Below, one piece after another: positions 1 to 11,800 of a DNA stretch of 64,000 nucleotides. The DNA lies in contig JACTAT010000032.1 of the NCBI GenBank assembly GCA_014526335.1, positions 6,202,468-6,266,467 of the forward strand, given 5' to 3'. Each line of letters starts with the position of its first letter. Position 1 is the first letter of the stretch. The notes under the pieces are model-generated. The model searched no databases. It was given only the letters and a program-made list of their open reading frames with translations, and was not told the DNA's origin. Both the position numbers and the translations under genes were made by a program. This stretch comes from Chrysaora quinquecirrha. Lineage: Eukaryota; Cnidaria; Scyphozoa; Semaeostomeae; Pelagiidae.

Positions 1-106
1 ACCTATTGTTCTATTGATTATGACAGCTGCATGGTCAAAGTGGTCAATTAAAAAACGGAGGACAAAGATGCATGTCTGAATGATGCCTTAACCCAAGCTG
101 CAATGT

Positions 107-422
107 GGTTTCTAGTCAACTCGCCCCACTGCCAACTCGCCACATTGCCAACTCACCCCACTTCTAGGTCAACTTGCCTCACTTTCAAAGTCAACTCACC
201 CCACCTTCAAGTTTGGGGCTCCACCCCAAATCCCCCTTTTATCTCACTGATAGATTCACTCAATTTTGTTGTTTTCTATCATATATTGAATGGTGGGGCG
301 AGTTGACTTGACAGATGGGGCAAGTTGTACGAACAGGTTGGGCGACATGACATGACTTGAAAGAGGTTCGGTTGACCTTGTTAAGGTGGGGTGGGTTGGC
401 AGTGGAGTGAGTTGACCTATTA
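107..422. repeat. Foldback element A (reiterated CTCGCCCCAC / GTGGGGCGAG motifs)
   Basis: The left arm (about 107-230) repeats motifs such as CAACTCGCCCCACTGCC. The right arm (about 290-420) carries their reverse complements, GGTGGGGCGAGTTGAC and GGCAGTGGAGTGAGTTGACC. Between them is a short hairpin, GGGGCTCCACCCC, followed by an AT-rich spacer. The whole unit could fold into one long imperfect hairpin. There is no coding capacity, and no target-site duplication was identified. The element resembles the next one in layout, including the central hairpin. Confidence 0.7.
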
Positions 423-464
423 CCCTGTAATGCTATATGAAATTAAAATTGAATTGACAATGCA

Positions 465-830
465 GGGTTTGTACCACGCTTTCAAGACATTTCGCCCAAC
501 ATCCAATTCGCCCAACTTCCTTTTCGCCCAGCCTGCTAAGACGTTTCGCCCAAGCCATTGTGGTCGTTTCGCCCAACCTCAAATGACACAGACAACTTCT
601 TTCCTGTAGTTTGTCAATTATTTGCTTGATAACATTGGGGGCTCTGCCCCCAAACCCTCAATTTTAACACTAGTGACTCTTTTAGTGAAAATAATAATGA
701 TAAATAGCAAGTATTTTAGTTGGGCGAAACGACCAAGAATGTTGGGCGAAAAGTCCAGATTGGGCGAAAAGGAAGTTGGGCGAAACGGAGGTTAGGCGAA
801 TCAACCTGATACCTGTACCACAACCTAACT
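465..830. repeat. Foldback element B (reiterated TTTCGCCCAAC / GTTGGGCGAAA motifs)
   Basis: At about 489-585 the motif TTCGCCCAAC or a variant occurs at least five times. At about 720-805 its reverse complement, GTTGGGCGAAAC, recurs at least five times. The outer ends also pair: GGTTTGTACCAC on the left and GTGGTACAGG read on the other strand on the right. The middle holds GGGGGCTCTGCCCCC, the counterpart of the central hairpin in element A. The regular spacing recalls a CRISPR array, but the copies are inverted around a centre and no spacers are present. Confidence 0.75.
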
Positions 831-1529
831 ACGCTGCATTGAGTAGAAGCCCAAGTTTTGCCTTGCCTAGCTATGAGCAGACCAAACTGTAAATTTTGTA
901 CATCGCGCGCAGAGGGCTATTGTTATCTAAACAAAAGGAGCATTGTATTATTGTTTTGTGCGCACAACAGTCTGACAGACAGTTTCTACCAAAATAGGGA
1001 GAGCAAAGAAGAAGGCCACTTTGAGGAGGCCAGCAAAACCAATTTACAGACTAATAATACCTTGAAATATTCCATTTCTTTCATCAATAAATTTCCTTCA
1101 AGAAAATGTGCAGAAATGCGGTTGAAAACAGAGAAACTGTGTTCAAAGAAGACGTTAGACCGACAGACATGCAAACTTGACACAGACATCTTTAAATGTT
1201 CCTAAAAGTGGGAGCGAAATAATTAGCGAATACGCATGCGTTATGGAAGCCTCTTAATGAAGATGAGTCAAATTGCCGCTAAATTTGTTCTTGATCATTA
1301 ATTTTTAAAAGATCTTTTGTTTTTGTGATTTGCATTATGTTTCTTTCTTTCAAATTCCCAAATGTACCTCAAATGATAAAACCTGCTTTGTCAATGAAAA
1401 GAAATAGATTCGTATGGCTTCATGGTTGGCAACATTTCCTTATTCGCTGTTTAATCCTTAGAGATTGATAATTTATTGCTGACTAGGTAGTGACTTGATG
1501 GGCCTACGCAAAAAATTTGAATAAATAAA
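831..1529. other. Intergenic, no gene recognised
   Basis: The short open frames here (for example 858-1205) have no domain, splice context or composition that suggests coding. The stretch just before 1530 may hold the promoter of the small gene that follows, but I see no defined element. Confidence 0.5.
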
Positions 1530-3585
1530 ATGTCGTCGAAGAGGATGAGGTAAGAAGGAAATTTCTCGTTGAGTTTTAAAACTAGATTAGCTTGCTTAGA
1601 TACTAGATTATAATGTGGTGGACTTGCTTGACAACGTTATCTGTAATGGCGTGGAGTCTTTAGTTTAGGCCATTTCTTTTTCTTCGTCAATTATCAGTGT
1701 CGATAGAGGCACAACTTTTCTTAAAATTAACAATAAATAGAATATATTCTTTCCTCGATCTAGATTGCATTGAACAATTTGAAGACAACTTTTCATCGAC
1801 CAGACGAACGAAATTCCACAAGAGCAAACGCGAGGCAGGTGATCTTTCTTCCATTGAACAAACAACTTTGCAAAGTCTCGATCAGAAATGTTTGATTTCG
1901 TTCGACGCTGTTTTCAAACGGACATCTTTGGATTCTGTTCAAGAAAAGGAGAAACGAAATATGTAGATTTTGGATCTGAAGAAAGAGGGTATAATTAATA
2001 ATTACTTTTCTTGTGTTTATTTTTATAACAGCCCATTTGTCTGTTCTTTATTTGTACCTAATAGATTATATACATTAATCATGCTTAATAACTAACAACA
2101 ACAATGTACGTATTGTTGTTCTAATTAAATCTATTTAAGCCATTTACATGTTTTTGTAAGAAAAAGAGGCAGAGATTTGGCTACTGTAAAAAAAGCTAAA
2201 GGAGTCAAGAAAAAACTTTTTAAGAGAGACACTTTATAAACATATTTTTGAGAAAAGTTAATTTGGGATGAGATGGTGAAAAATCAGACTTAAAATAGAA
2301 AAGATATCCAGGCAGGCTGAGACCAATGTCATATAATTGTTCTTTTGAAGTCTATATGCATTGTATGGAACATATACTTAAATTCAGGATTCCAATAAAC
2401 AGCGGAAACATTGGAAACATTTTAAGGCATAATTAAAAGCTTCTTTTGTCTGACACTCCTCGGAGTATGAACGTCAGAAACAGACTGAAACAATAAACTA
2501 AGGCAGAATTTATACCCAGATGTGGCTCAAAATGCACAAGCTGAGTTGGCATTGTGTTTAAACACCAATCAGCTTTCAGCAGGAAGAACAAAGAAAATTC
2601 TGCCAAAAGTTGATTGGTGTTTAAAATACAATGCTAAATCAGTTTTCTTTCTGATTGGTGCATTTCGAGCAGTTTGAATCCAAGGGACAACCATTGTAGC
2701 ATCATAGTTTGGCTTGAAGCCTCATTGGTGTATCTTATAAGATGCTGACGACTGAGACACAAAATATGTGACATTTTTGTCCATTTAAAGTTATGCATGT
2801 TTTGCTTAAAGTAGGTTGATTCAATTTCAGGCAAAAGGGTGTTGGATTGCAAATTAATGATCCAGAATGGGATGCTGATGTTGATGCATTAACAGGTACC
2901 TTTTAATTGTCATAAAATAGCAGGATTTGTTTCACTTTACATATGAATTAAAGTTTACTGTTAAGGTTATATACTCAAAGGAAGATAAACTAAAAAGCTA
3001 CTGGAGATGTTTTGTTAAAGGTCATTAAAGTTTTTTGATTATGATGATGCCCATGATGAGCTAAAACAACCTTTCCTTTTTAGAAATGGAATATAATTTA
3101 GTTGCAGAGCAACCAAAGGGATAAGCTTGAGTTACAAGACCCTGAAGCATTCGAAAGTCCAAGGTTAGAATCGTTATGATTGAGAATTAACTACATTAAT
3201 TCCTTTAACAAAACCCCAAACCCGAAATTTCATGTTGTCCACAAGCCTTTTCTTTTGTTAAGATATAGCAAAATGAAAATAGAAGACTGTTATGATGAGC
3301 ACGGAGGATCGAAGAAATCATCATGGCCAGCAGGAAGGTGGTGTGGCTCCAACACTAGAATTTTCATGTTACATCGATGATACCACAGAACCTCAGCACG
3401 GTCAACTAATAATATCTAACAAGTTGGTTTCTTGTTGGTTTTACAGGTCAACGGAAAATAATGAAACTGAAGACAAATTAGAAAGCAAAGAGAAACTCCA
3501 GGAACAAACTATGGACATTCAAAACCATAACGAGCTATCAGATTTAATTTCAAATGACAAAACTGAAGATGATGAAAATTCTTAG
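1530..3585 (+). CDS. Possible small multi-exon gene, unknown function
   Basis: I do not recognise this protein and the model is tentative. Exon-like pieces are: 1530-1549, starting ATG and encoding MSSKRM before a strong donor (GAG|GTAAGA); 2831-2895, encoding QKGVGLQINDPEWDADVDAL between a TTTCAG acceptor and GTACCT donor; 3108-3163, encoding SNQRDKLELQDPEAFESPR; and 3447-3585, an acidic C-terminus ending NDKTEDDENS and a TAG stop. The last two join in phase. The phase between 2895 and 3108 does not fit unless bases are missing or another exon intervenes. A basic stretch near 1804-1839 (RRTKFHKSKREAG) may be an additional exon, in phase with the first. The product would be small, hydrophilic and acidic at its C-terminus. 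A MITE lies in the intron before 2831. Confidence 0.35.
2448..2690. mobile_element. MITE, GTCTGACACTCC family, copy 1
   Basis: The copy starts GTCTGACACTCCTCGGAG and contains TTTATACCCAGATGTGGCTC and paired GATTGGTG motifs. Two other clear copies share these blocks (about 19763-19917 and 22725-23065), and the 19.8-kb copy shows the inverted terminus GAGTGTCAGAC. It is non-coding. The superfamily is not determined because no clean target duplication was found. Confidence 0.6.
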
Positions 3586-3902
3586 TCAGAAATAACAATT
3601 AAGCATTTATTTATGGTTTCAATTGATTTGGTTCTTATAACTAATTAGCAACTGCAATATTTAATAACCAATTAACAATTGTTTTATGTATGAACAGTAT
3701 GGCATTGAACGTTACTATACATGTTATTTATTATAGCTGCCAAAATCATGTTTGGAATACTGTATGTAGTGTAACAATATTTAATGGAGCTAAGACTGAG
3801 ACATTTTTATTTTGTTTATTAATTTGTTTTAGAGTAAGCTTTTTATCAATTAAACCCAAATTTAGAACAAATAGATTAATACTCTTTGGGTGTCTAAAAC
3901 TG

Positions 3903-4356
3903 TGGCTAAACTAGGAGACAAGTCGCGCGCAACATTGTATTCGAGGTGTCTCTAAGGATAGCTTGACACTGCGAGCAACGTGTCCTTAGCGTCGCGGAGA
4001 CAAGAAATTTTTCTGTTGTCTCCCAGAAACATTTGCGTGTCTCTCGCTACAAATGTTGCCACGCGCTGCAAAGTTTCCGAGGTGGCTAAACTTGGAGACA
4101 TCCAGTGGAAATGTCACATGCGACAATGTAACGCGCGCCATGTCTCCTAACTTAGCCAGTGTTCCCCCAGTTAGCGTGACATGTCCCCTCAATGTCTCCC
4201 AGTTTAGCAAACACGATAACTTTGTAGCTGCGACAAAATTTGTAGCGAAAGACACGTAAAGTTTCTGGGAGGCAACAGAAACATTTCTTGTCTCCTCGAC
4301 TCGTGGGAGACACGCCGAACACAGTGTCGCGCGCGACATGTCTCCTAGTTTAGCCA
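3903..4356. mobile_element. Foldback element C, 28-bp terminal inverted repeats
   Basis: The left end TGGCTAAACTAGGAGACAAG at 3903 continues GTCGCGCGC. The right end is its reverse complement, finishing at 4356 with one or two mismatches. Inside, the phrases GGAGACA, GCTAAACTTGGAGACA and TGTCTCCTAACTTAGCC recur in both orientations, so the interior is made of variants of the terminus. A related, degraded piece occurs at about 38065-38285. There is no transposase. Target-site duplication is unclear. Confidence 0.75.
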
Positions 4357-4889
4357 TAGCTTTAGAGTAGCAATGCAACTTGCACTAACTACTAACTAGC
4401 AGTGTTTCTTTGCAAGTTTAAAATTACTGCAAAATGTCTATAATATGTATTAAACGTCTAGTAATATGGATAATTTGAGATTTAGAATTTAGAGTCAGTC
4501 CAGTAAGGGTTTAAATTGATCTTAGTCTGTACTTAGTAGAATTAGCAGATTGGTATAATTCTGAGTTTTCTTTTCTGAAATTTATCTTAAAGCAAGAAAG
4601 AATTTGGAGATTTTGTGTCACGCCCATTCCCGTACAAATAGCGTCGGGAACTTGGAAATTAACACAGAGAAAGCTTAAGATTATCATAGAGAATTTCTCT
4701 CTAAGACTAGAGAATATCGCAAGGCTTTTTAAAATTAAGTGGCAGGATTTGGGAGTTACATTTCATTCGGATCAAAGTGACTTTTGGAGAAGACTGAAGT
4801 TGCGTGGAAAAGGTTCTGAAGAATCGAAAGTAAACGGATTGATTCGTAGTGGTTTGGAGCAGTTTTGAGCTGCTTGAAGCAGTTTGGCT
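4357..4889. other. Intergenic, upstream region of coiled-coil gene 1
   Basis: No gene was seen. The stretch directly precedes the ATG at 4890 and presumably contains the promoter and 5' UTR of the following gene. No TATA box or other site stands out. Confidence 0.4.
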
Positions 4890-6401
4890 ATGGCTGAGGA
4901 AGGCGAAAATGAAGTTAGATTTTTCACGACAACCGAGCCACTCCGAGAAACTGAAGACATATCAATGATTTTGTACAGAAGAGCGAAGGAACAAGAAGCT
5001 TTGTTATCTGCGACTCGCAAACGAGAAACACAAACACGAGAAGCGATCGGGAAGGCGAAAAGACGAAAAGAAGTCGCGACGAAAGAAATCGGTAAAATCC
5101 TGCCGAAAAAGGCAGCTCTTTTGCATCAAATTACGTTGAAAGAGGCGAAACTGAAAGAAATTGGCGAAAGGATCGAGATTGTGCAGAGATTTAAAGAAAA
5201 TTGCAAGTTGTATTTAGAAAGAGGAAATGTCGCCGAGAGGAAAATCAGAGAGACAAAGGATACTATCAATGAGGTATGGTACTTCTGAGTTATTTATCCT
5301 CTAGGGTCTGTAATGTTTTATCGATATCAATACAGCTATGTTGTGCTGCCCTATTAGTGATACAGCGTGTACTGCATGTAGTGATGGTTGGCTGCGCCAG
5401 TGATGGTCCCAACTGCGTTACGGAAAGCGATAGGCAGTATGGGTGACTAGTACGACTAGAACCGAGTAGAACTTGCGGAGAATCTGCGGCGAGGAAGCTC
5501 AGTTGCTAGAACGTTTGCCGAGCACAGCAAGAGATTACAGGTCCCATACCTCCCTGCCTTGTTCGCTTTATTCTCTAGCATTTTCTTCCGAATCACTCCA
5601 TCTAGACACACAAACAACCCATGATTCACTAGCGCATTGCTCGTCAAACATTTTTTGCCCCGATACGAGCATAAAACTTCAAAAACATTGCTAGTTGGTG
5701 AGTTCTTATTTTTTATTTTCCGGTTTATGGGTTCTGTTAATTTAACGAAACCAATTTTTCTAAAAGGTGATAAGAAAAGAGCATGAAAATGAACAGAAAT
5801 TGGTGATAGTTTTCAGACGAAAAGACAACTTGGAAAGATTGATATCCAGACATAATGAAAAACACATTTTTTTGAGAAAGAAATATGATGAGATGCTAAA
5901 ACAACAACACGACACGGTAGCCATGTATAATGAATTACGTGGAAATATCAAAGAGAGCATTTCAAAGGCGAAAAACGCATATGAGAAATGCGTGGAGATT
6001 GCCCCAAAGCTACTGATGGCTCAGAAAAAAGTTAGGCTCTTGGAAGCAGGCATTTATGGGATTGAAATGAAGATCAATGCAAAGGAAGATGAAATTAAGA
6101 AGATTAAGAAAGATACGGAGTATAAAAGACAGGAATATGAACGAATGAAAATAGAAACTATGGTTAGATTGGAAAGGAAAATGAAAACATTGAAATTCAA
6201 GTAAAGGACTTAGACAAGATCCTTGCGGGACGTCATAAAAAAGCTTCTTTTAAATTTGATTTGACAATTGAAATTCAAGTAGAGGACTTAGACAAGATCC
6301 TTGCGGGACGTCGTAAAAAAGATTCTTTTAAATTTAATTTGACAATTGAAATTCAAATAGAGGACTTAATGATCTTTGAGGAGCATCGAAAGCAATATTA
6401 G
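4890..6401 (+). CDS. Coiled-coil protein, paralog 1 of a tandem pair
   Basis: I do not recognise the family. Exon 1 is 4890-5273 (128 codons; the ATG at 4890 gives MAEEGENEVRFF) and ends at donor GAG|GTATGG. Exon 2 starts at 5767 after TTCTAAAAG, in phase. Nearly the whole product is Lys/Glu/Arg-rich with long helical, coiled-coil-like stretches and no membrane segment. As written, exon 2 stops at 6204 (273 residues). One extra A in the run near 6178-6181 would open the frame to the TAG at 6399-6401. That extension would include a 26-residue unit (TIEIQVEDLDKILAGRR and following) repeated in tandem, so I take 6401 as the likelier end. The C-terminal exon is clearly related to the last exon of the gene at 8848-13285, so the two are tandem duplicates. 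A cytoskeletal or ciliary role would be a guess. Confidence 0.65.
6190..6400 (+). repeat. 78-bp tandem repeat at the 3' end of coiled-coil gene 1
   Basis: TTGAAATTCAAGTAAAGGAC at 6190 recurs with few changes at 6268 and partly at 6346, a period of exactly 78 bp. Because 78 is a multiple of three, and one frame is open through all copies, the repeat looks like a coding repeat of 26 residues rather than a 3' UTR satellite. Confidence 0.75.
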
Positions 6402-8847
6402 TTGCGACTAGAGTTAAGCCTACCCTAGATATTTCGACTACCAGGCGCCATAGAGGCCTTTGGTTGTGATCGAATGGAAACAAGAGCTAGATCTTGCACA
6501 GTCTAACTCATAAATCATGATTAAGATTATTCTGACATGAGAAATCCTATTGACATTCAATCTTACTCTTAATCTTATCAAATCCACCGAGATCCGATTC
6601 AAAATAAGGGCGAACAATCATGAAAATAAGGTTACATTTAGCTTTGATTTTAGTACGAGTAGTCTCGAGTTTGTCTCTAAATTAGAGCACTAAAGGTGTC
6701 TGGAGATTCTTAATGTACCCATAAAATTGGGACTTCACGTTGATTGAAACATCTTGTCATTACATTTGTATCAAGGGCGCCGGAGCCACGGGGGCAGCGG
6801 GGGCAGCTGCCCCCGTTGCCCTACTGGTACGGGGGCAGTGCGGGGGCAGCAAAGTGCCCTTTCGAAAAAATTGGTTTCCGATATTTTCATAATAATATGT
6901 TTTAAAAAATTACGGAGACCTGTATTTTCAAGGAAGAAGAATGTCAATGGTTTCGTGTTGATGTAAACTGAACATCAATCGAGCAATTTTTTTTATTAAA
7001 ATAATATAAAGCCACAAGGGGCAAACTACAAAATATAGGAGTATTCGTACTCAACATAGGGTGATGGGAGCCACGTATTAGTTGTAGTGACTGTAAGTCT
7101 TGGTGAATAGAATGCGTAGAGAAGGATTCTAGGGTGGAAAACAAGATGGAAGTGATGTATGAATAGAAATTATTAGGTACGATTCATCAGCTGTCCACCT
7201 TTACTCAGCGTTTCGAGGGATTAAGGACAGGACGCTTTGCGAGTACAGGCCCCTCAGCGCCCGTTGGATGGGGCACTATCGTACTAGGAGATAGTTAGAG
7301 AGACTTTGAGATATATTGTGATATATGGTGTTTTATTTAGTATTTGCAACATAGGGTGTAGGGGGTATATGGGTGTGGTGTCTCATGGTCTTGTTAGTAT
7401 GCCCAATCAGGTCGGACACAAAAAAACTGCAAATTGTTATATCGCTTTTAAGCCATCATATTAACAATATTATGTGTTTTGTAGTTTTTATTGGTTATTT
7501 TAGAGTTCGTTCCAGTTTAGTGTGTACCAGGATATCTCCAAGGTTCTTGTTTCTTTTAAATGCCAAGACTGGTTTCTGTGTTTATTGTTTATTATTGTTT
7601 ACTGTTTATTATTATTTTTCAGTGCATTTTTCTTTAGATTTTCTGATCATTCCCATGCCGGAGATGGATTTCAGTATCGTTAGTTTCCGGAAATTCGAGG
7701 TTTTGTCCCTTTTTCTTGCTGAAATCATATAAGGGTTTGTTATTGATAATTTATTTTTCGAATATTTAGGTATTATTGTGCAGGTCAGTGTTGTTGCTTC
7801 ATTTTGTTTTGCATTTTAAAAATTGCGAAAGAATGTATTGCACGTAATGACCAGCGTCGCAGATATTTTGGGAAATTTTAAGGATTTTGAGCTATGAAGC
7901 AGTAGTTGTGACAACTTTTCTTAGGTTGAATATTAAGTTGTAGTTAAGTTGAAAATTACTGCAGAAGTCAAAATGACCAAGGAGAGTATTAGTTGGATAA
8001 TGAAATCGAAGAATATTGTTATAACAGAAACAATTCGAAGCAATCTTTTAGTCATGCCTGTAGATCACCTTAACCATGCCATGCAGTACAATTAATTTTT
8101 GCCATGAAAATTATGAATTATGAGCGTACCCAAAAGGCAAAATTTCTACAGGTTTCCCTGTTTCACCAGCAAACGTCGACACACCTTAGGTGCCCTTTCT
8201 ACGGATCCTGCCCCCGCCGCTTCATGAAGCTTCCGGCGCCTCTGATTTGTATTATACAGAAGGGTACTCAATCAGCTTTAAGCGGTCTATAAAGTTTCCT
8301 ACGACCAGCAGAGAAATAAGTACAAATTTTAGACATAGATATATCAGGCTCCTTACGGACCTGTTAGCTTTAAGTAAACACTCATAGCTAATCTATATAA
8401 TCTGTGTTGTCAAACTTCGTTCCTGTTTTCATTCCATTACCCTCTTGTGATAGCAACCCTTATGCACTATGATTGCTCCACTCCAATTGTCATTCAGTTA
8501 GTAATATCTATGGCCTATGAAACAAGGCAGAGAACACGTTTTTATTGAGAGTGACCATTACTTGAAACAGGGAACAGAATATTTCTTAGCAGTTCCTTAC
8601 ACCAAGGAATCGGTTAAGAGATTGAGTCAGATTAATCAGGTTAAAATTATAGATTGAGGACGGATTAGAGTAAGTGAACAAGGCTAATCCAAGATAAACC
8701 AAGTGATAGAAGATTATGGTTTGATGACGAAAGCTAAAATTCAAAAGAATAAATCAAGGCTTTAGATGTTGTTATTTTGTGAAACTGTTTTCATTTGAGC
8801 AAGCAAGTCGTCAGCGATATTAAAGGGTTAGATGCCTGGTCTTTACG
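6402..8847. other. Intergenic, probably an inverted-terminus element and no gene
   Basis: GGCGCCGGAGCC followed by GGGGGCAG-type runs at about 6775-6850 pairs with CTGCCCCCGCC and GCTTCCGGCGCC at about 8207-8240. This suggests a roughly 1.47-kb element with GC-rich inverted ends in an AT-rich neighbourhood. GGGGGCAGCTGCCCCC at about 6800 is itself a perfect palindrome. The open frames inside (for example 7373-7732) are T-rich and have no recognisable domain. Sequence from about 8400 to 8847 would include the promoter of the next gene. Confidence 0.4.
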
Positions 8848-11800
8848 ATGGAGGGTGACGGGTATTATGAGGATGAAGATCTTGATGAATATGAGAAGGA
8901 CTCTGATGAAAATAACGAAAGTAGAGCTGGTGAAAGCAATTGCATGGTAAGCGACAATGAAGACGAATCATGTCAGCTTGAATACTCAAAGATGAGGCTT
9001 GATTCTCTGAAAGTTAAAAAGAAAGGAAAAAAGAAACCTGGTAGGAATAATGAGAACAAAATAAAGAAGAAAGAGATTGATAGTAAGAAGGACGAAGTAG
9101 GAAAAGACGAGTTTGAAGATACAGGAAACAATTGTGCCGATGGTTTTGACGACGAACAGAAATTGAATGAATCATTGCAAACGATAAAGGATTTAAAAAC
9201 GAAATATAAGAAGAAAAATACAAAGAAGATCAAACGTGATCGATATGGTGGTGAAAATTTGAAAGGAAAAATGGTAGTGAAGATGAGGATATGGAGAAAG
9301 AGAACAGAGAGACAGGTAAAGACGACTTTTTTGAGGATGTAGTGGAGGATGATGAGTTGCAAGAGACAAATTTGGGAAGTAGTGGGAAAATAGGAGTTTG
9401 GGAGCAAGCATCGGACGAAAATTTTGAAGAAGATTTAACATGGAATCCAGATGAAGATGAATCAGCTCGGAAGAGCAAGGAAGGGTCTGAGTTTGATGAT
9501 TTCGAATTGGAGGGAAATCAAGAGATGGGAGAACAGATTGGCTTGGAAAAAGATGAAGAAGTTGAAGAAAGACGAGAAAAGTTGCATAAATTGAAATTTA
9601 AAAAGAAGAAGAGGCGAGTTAAAGAAAATGTGATTGTGAGTGAAGCTGGTGAAGATGAATATATGGAAATAGAAGACGTGGAAGATGAAGAAGTGAAACG
9701 TGTAGCTAAGGAAGAATCGGGTGATAGAGTAGTAGAAGAAGAAGTCACAGAAGAAGATGGTGAGGAAATGAAAGAACAAGAAGAAGAATTTACAGAAGAA
9801 GGGAGGGGAGAATGCAGAAAAACAGAGGAATATATTATTGAAGAAGAAATTGTGAGAGATGAAGAAGGAGAAGAAGATAGAGATGAGGAGGAAGAAGCGA
9901 TAGAACAAGAGGAACTAAACATAAAAGAAAGAAAGACAGACAAAGCTGAAGAGGAAAGAGAAGTAGAAGAAGTGGAAGAATTGGAAGAGGTGGAAGAAGA
10001 AAGCGAGCTGAGAGAAAATGATGATCATGTTAGGGAGCAAGAAGAATGGAGGGAAGAATTTAAAGAAGAAGACATTTTGAGTGAAGAAGAGTTACTGAGG
10101 GAAAATCAGGTGGAACATGAGAGAGAAGGGAAGAAAGAAACAGGAGAAGATGACGAAGAAGTAGAAGAAACAGGAGAAGAAGAAGAAAAACACAAAGAAG
10201 TAAGGGAAACAGAAAGGAAAACGATGATTGAAAATGAGGACGACGAAGAAATATATAACGGAGGAAGTATAATAGATGAAGATGATAGTGCTGAAGAGGA
10301 AATGATTGAAACAAGGAAAAGGCTGGAAGATTTGAAAGTTGGAAAGAAGAGAAGAAAACAAAAGAAAAAGGGACTGCACAATATTCTGATAATGATTGTT
10401 CTGTATATCTGGAAGAAGGAGAATCAGAAGCGTTCGAGAAGTCAAAAACAGATCTTGAAAATGGTGGTCAAAGTAAGGAACAACCTTGTACAGATAGTTA
10501 CAAAGCAATGCTGCCTGGCACACTGGGAGAAAGTGACAATATTACAAATGAGTTTACGAAAGAGCAATATGAATCAAACAGCCGGGAGCCTGGAAATGAA
10601 GCAGTGATTGATGACGTAGATGAAGATGCGCAAAATGACGACACAAGTGTGTATCTGAGCATGACGTCATTGGATGCACGAACCGAAGAGAATGAAAGTG
10701 AATATCATAGTGTTACATCATTTAATGTTGGAAGTTTGGAGAATTTAGATATTGTGACAGACCTACAAAATGTCACCATGGCTCTAAATGAGTTTTCGCG
10801 TCAGGGTGATAAGGAAACGAGGCTGCCTGAAAATGAAGCTGAGAAATCAGAAGATGATTATATGACAGCTGATGAGGTGGCAAAAGAAACTGACGCTGAT
10901 GAAGAAGAGTATGCAACAGCACAAGAAGATGATCGATCAACAATTGTAGGTGCAGAGAAGGAATTTGTGATGGAAAATTATGAGACTGCGGAGGAGAAAA
11001 AAGAAGGGTCGAAAATCGAGCAAGATGAAGTGGTTAAGAATGAAGAAGATTTAGCAGAGTTGAAAAAGAAAGATGCGGAAATTTTACAAGAGGTTTGTAT
11101 TGTTTATTTGTATTGCAAATGGTTTGTAGCAAGGTTTACGATATTGATCTTGCATTCATTAAGTAGCAATTCCCTATTTACACTTAGCCTGTCTTCTCCC
11201 CCTAGATGTAGCTTCATTTTGGAGTGCTTTTCGTCATCATATGGCCTCCTTGTCTTTCTCAAAAACAGGTTTCAAGTCCGTTTCAGGATAAGTGCTTCAA
11301 GCCTACAAGATTGAATTTGTCCTCAGGTCAAGTAGTTTCTGACACTTTTACAAAATTCGACCAAGATCTAAACCTTGCGTATCCAAAAAACTCATAGTTT
11401 CATACATAGACGGCTTGAAAAAGGTAACAATATCGAGATTCGAATATGGCCTTTCAAGCTGCGTGGTTTATACTCTGGTGGTAGATTATAGGTATATAAG
11501 AACCATACATGTACTTGTGCATGCGTTACTTTTAGGCAGACAAAGTTGAGTGCGACGAAAATGGAATAGATGATGAAGACAACACGACTGATCGGATCAC
11601 GAGTTCATCACTGTACGAAAACAATGTTACAGACGAACTACAGATAGAGGAGGATGTAAAACCAAGGCAGAAAAGGAAAAAGAGCTTATATTCAACAATA
11701 ATGGCGAAAAAAGAAACGAAAATCAAACTACGAGTTACCGAGTTTTCTTCTCGCGAGGCGAAAGCCAAAGAAGAAATAACGAAAGCCATGGCGAGAATTG

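Noticed and set aside
489..805. CRISPR-like regular short repeats
   Set aside because: The copies are inverted about a centre, spacing is irregular, there are no unique spacers, and the genome is animal. It is a foldback element.
7373..7732. 119-residue T-rich plus-strand gene with hydrophobic stretches
   Set aside because: Hydrophobicity follows from T-rich codons, and it lies inside a probable mobile element.
9462..10523. Long Ser/Phe-rich open frames on the minus strand
   Set aside because: They are antisense images of the GAA/GAG-rich exon of coiled-coil gene 2 and have no splice or domain support.
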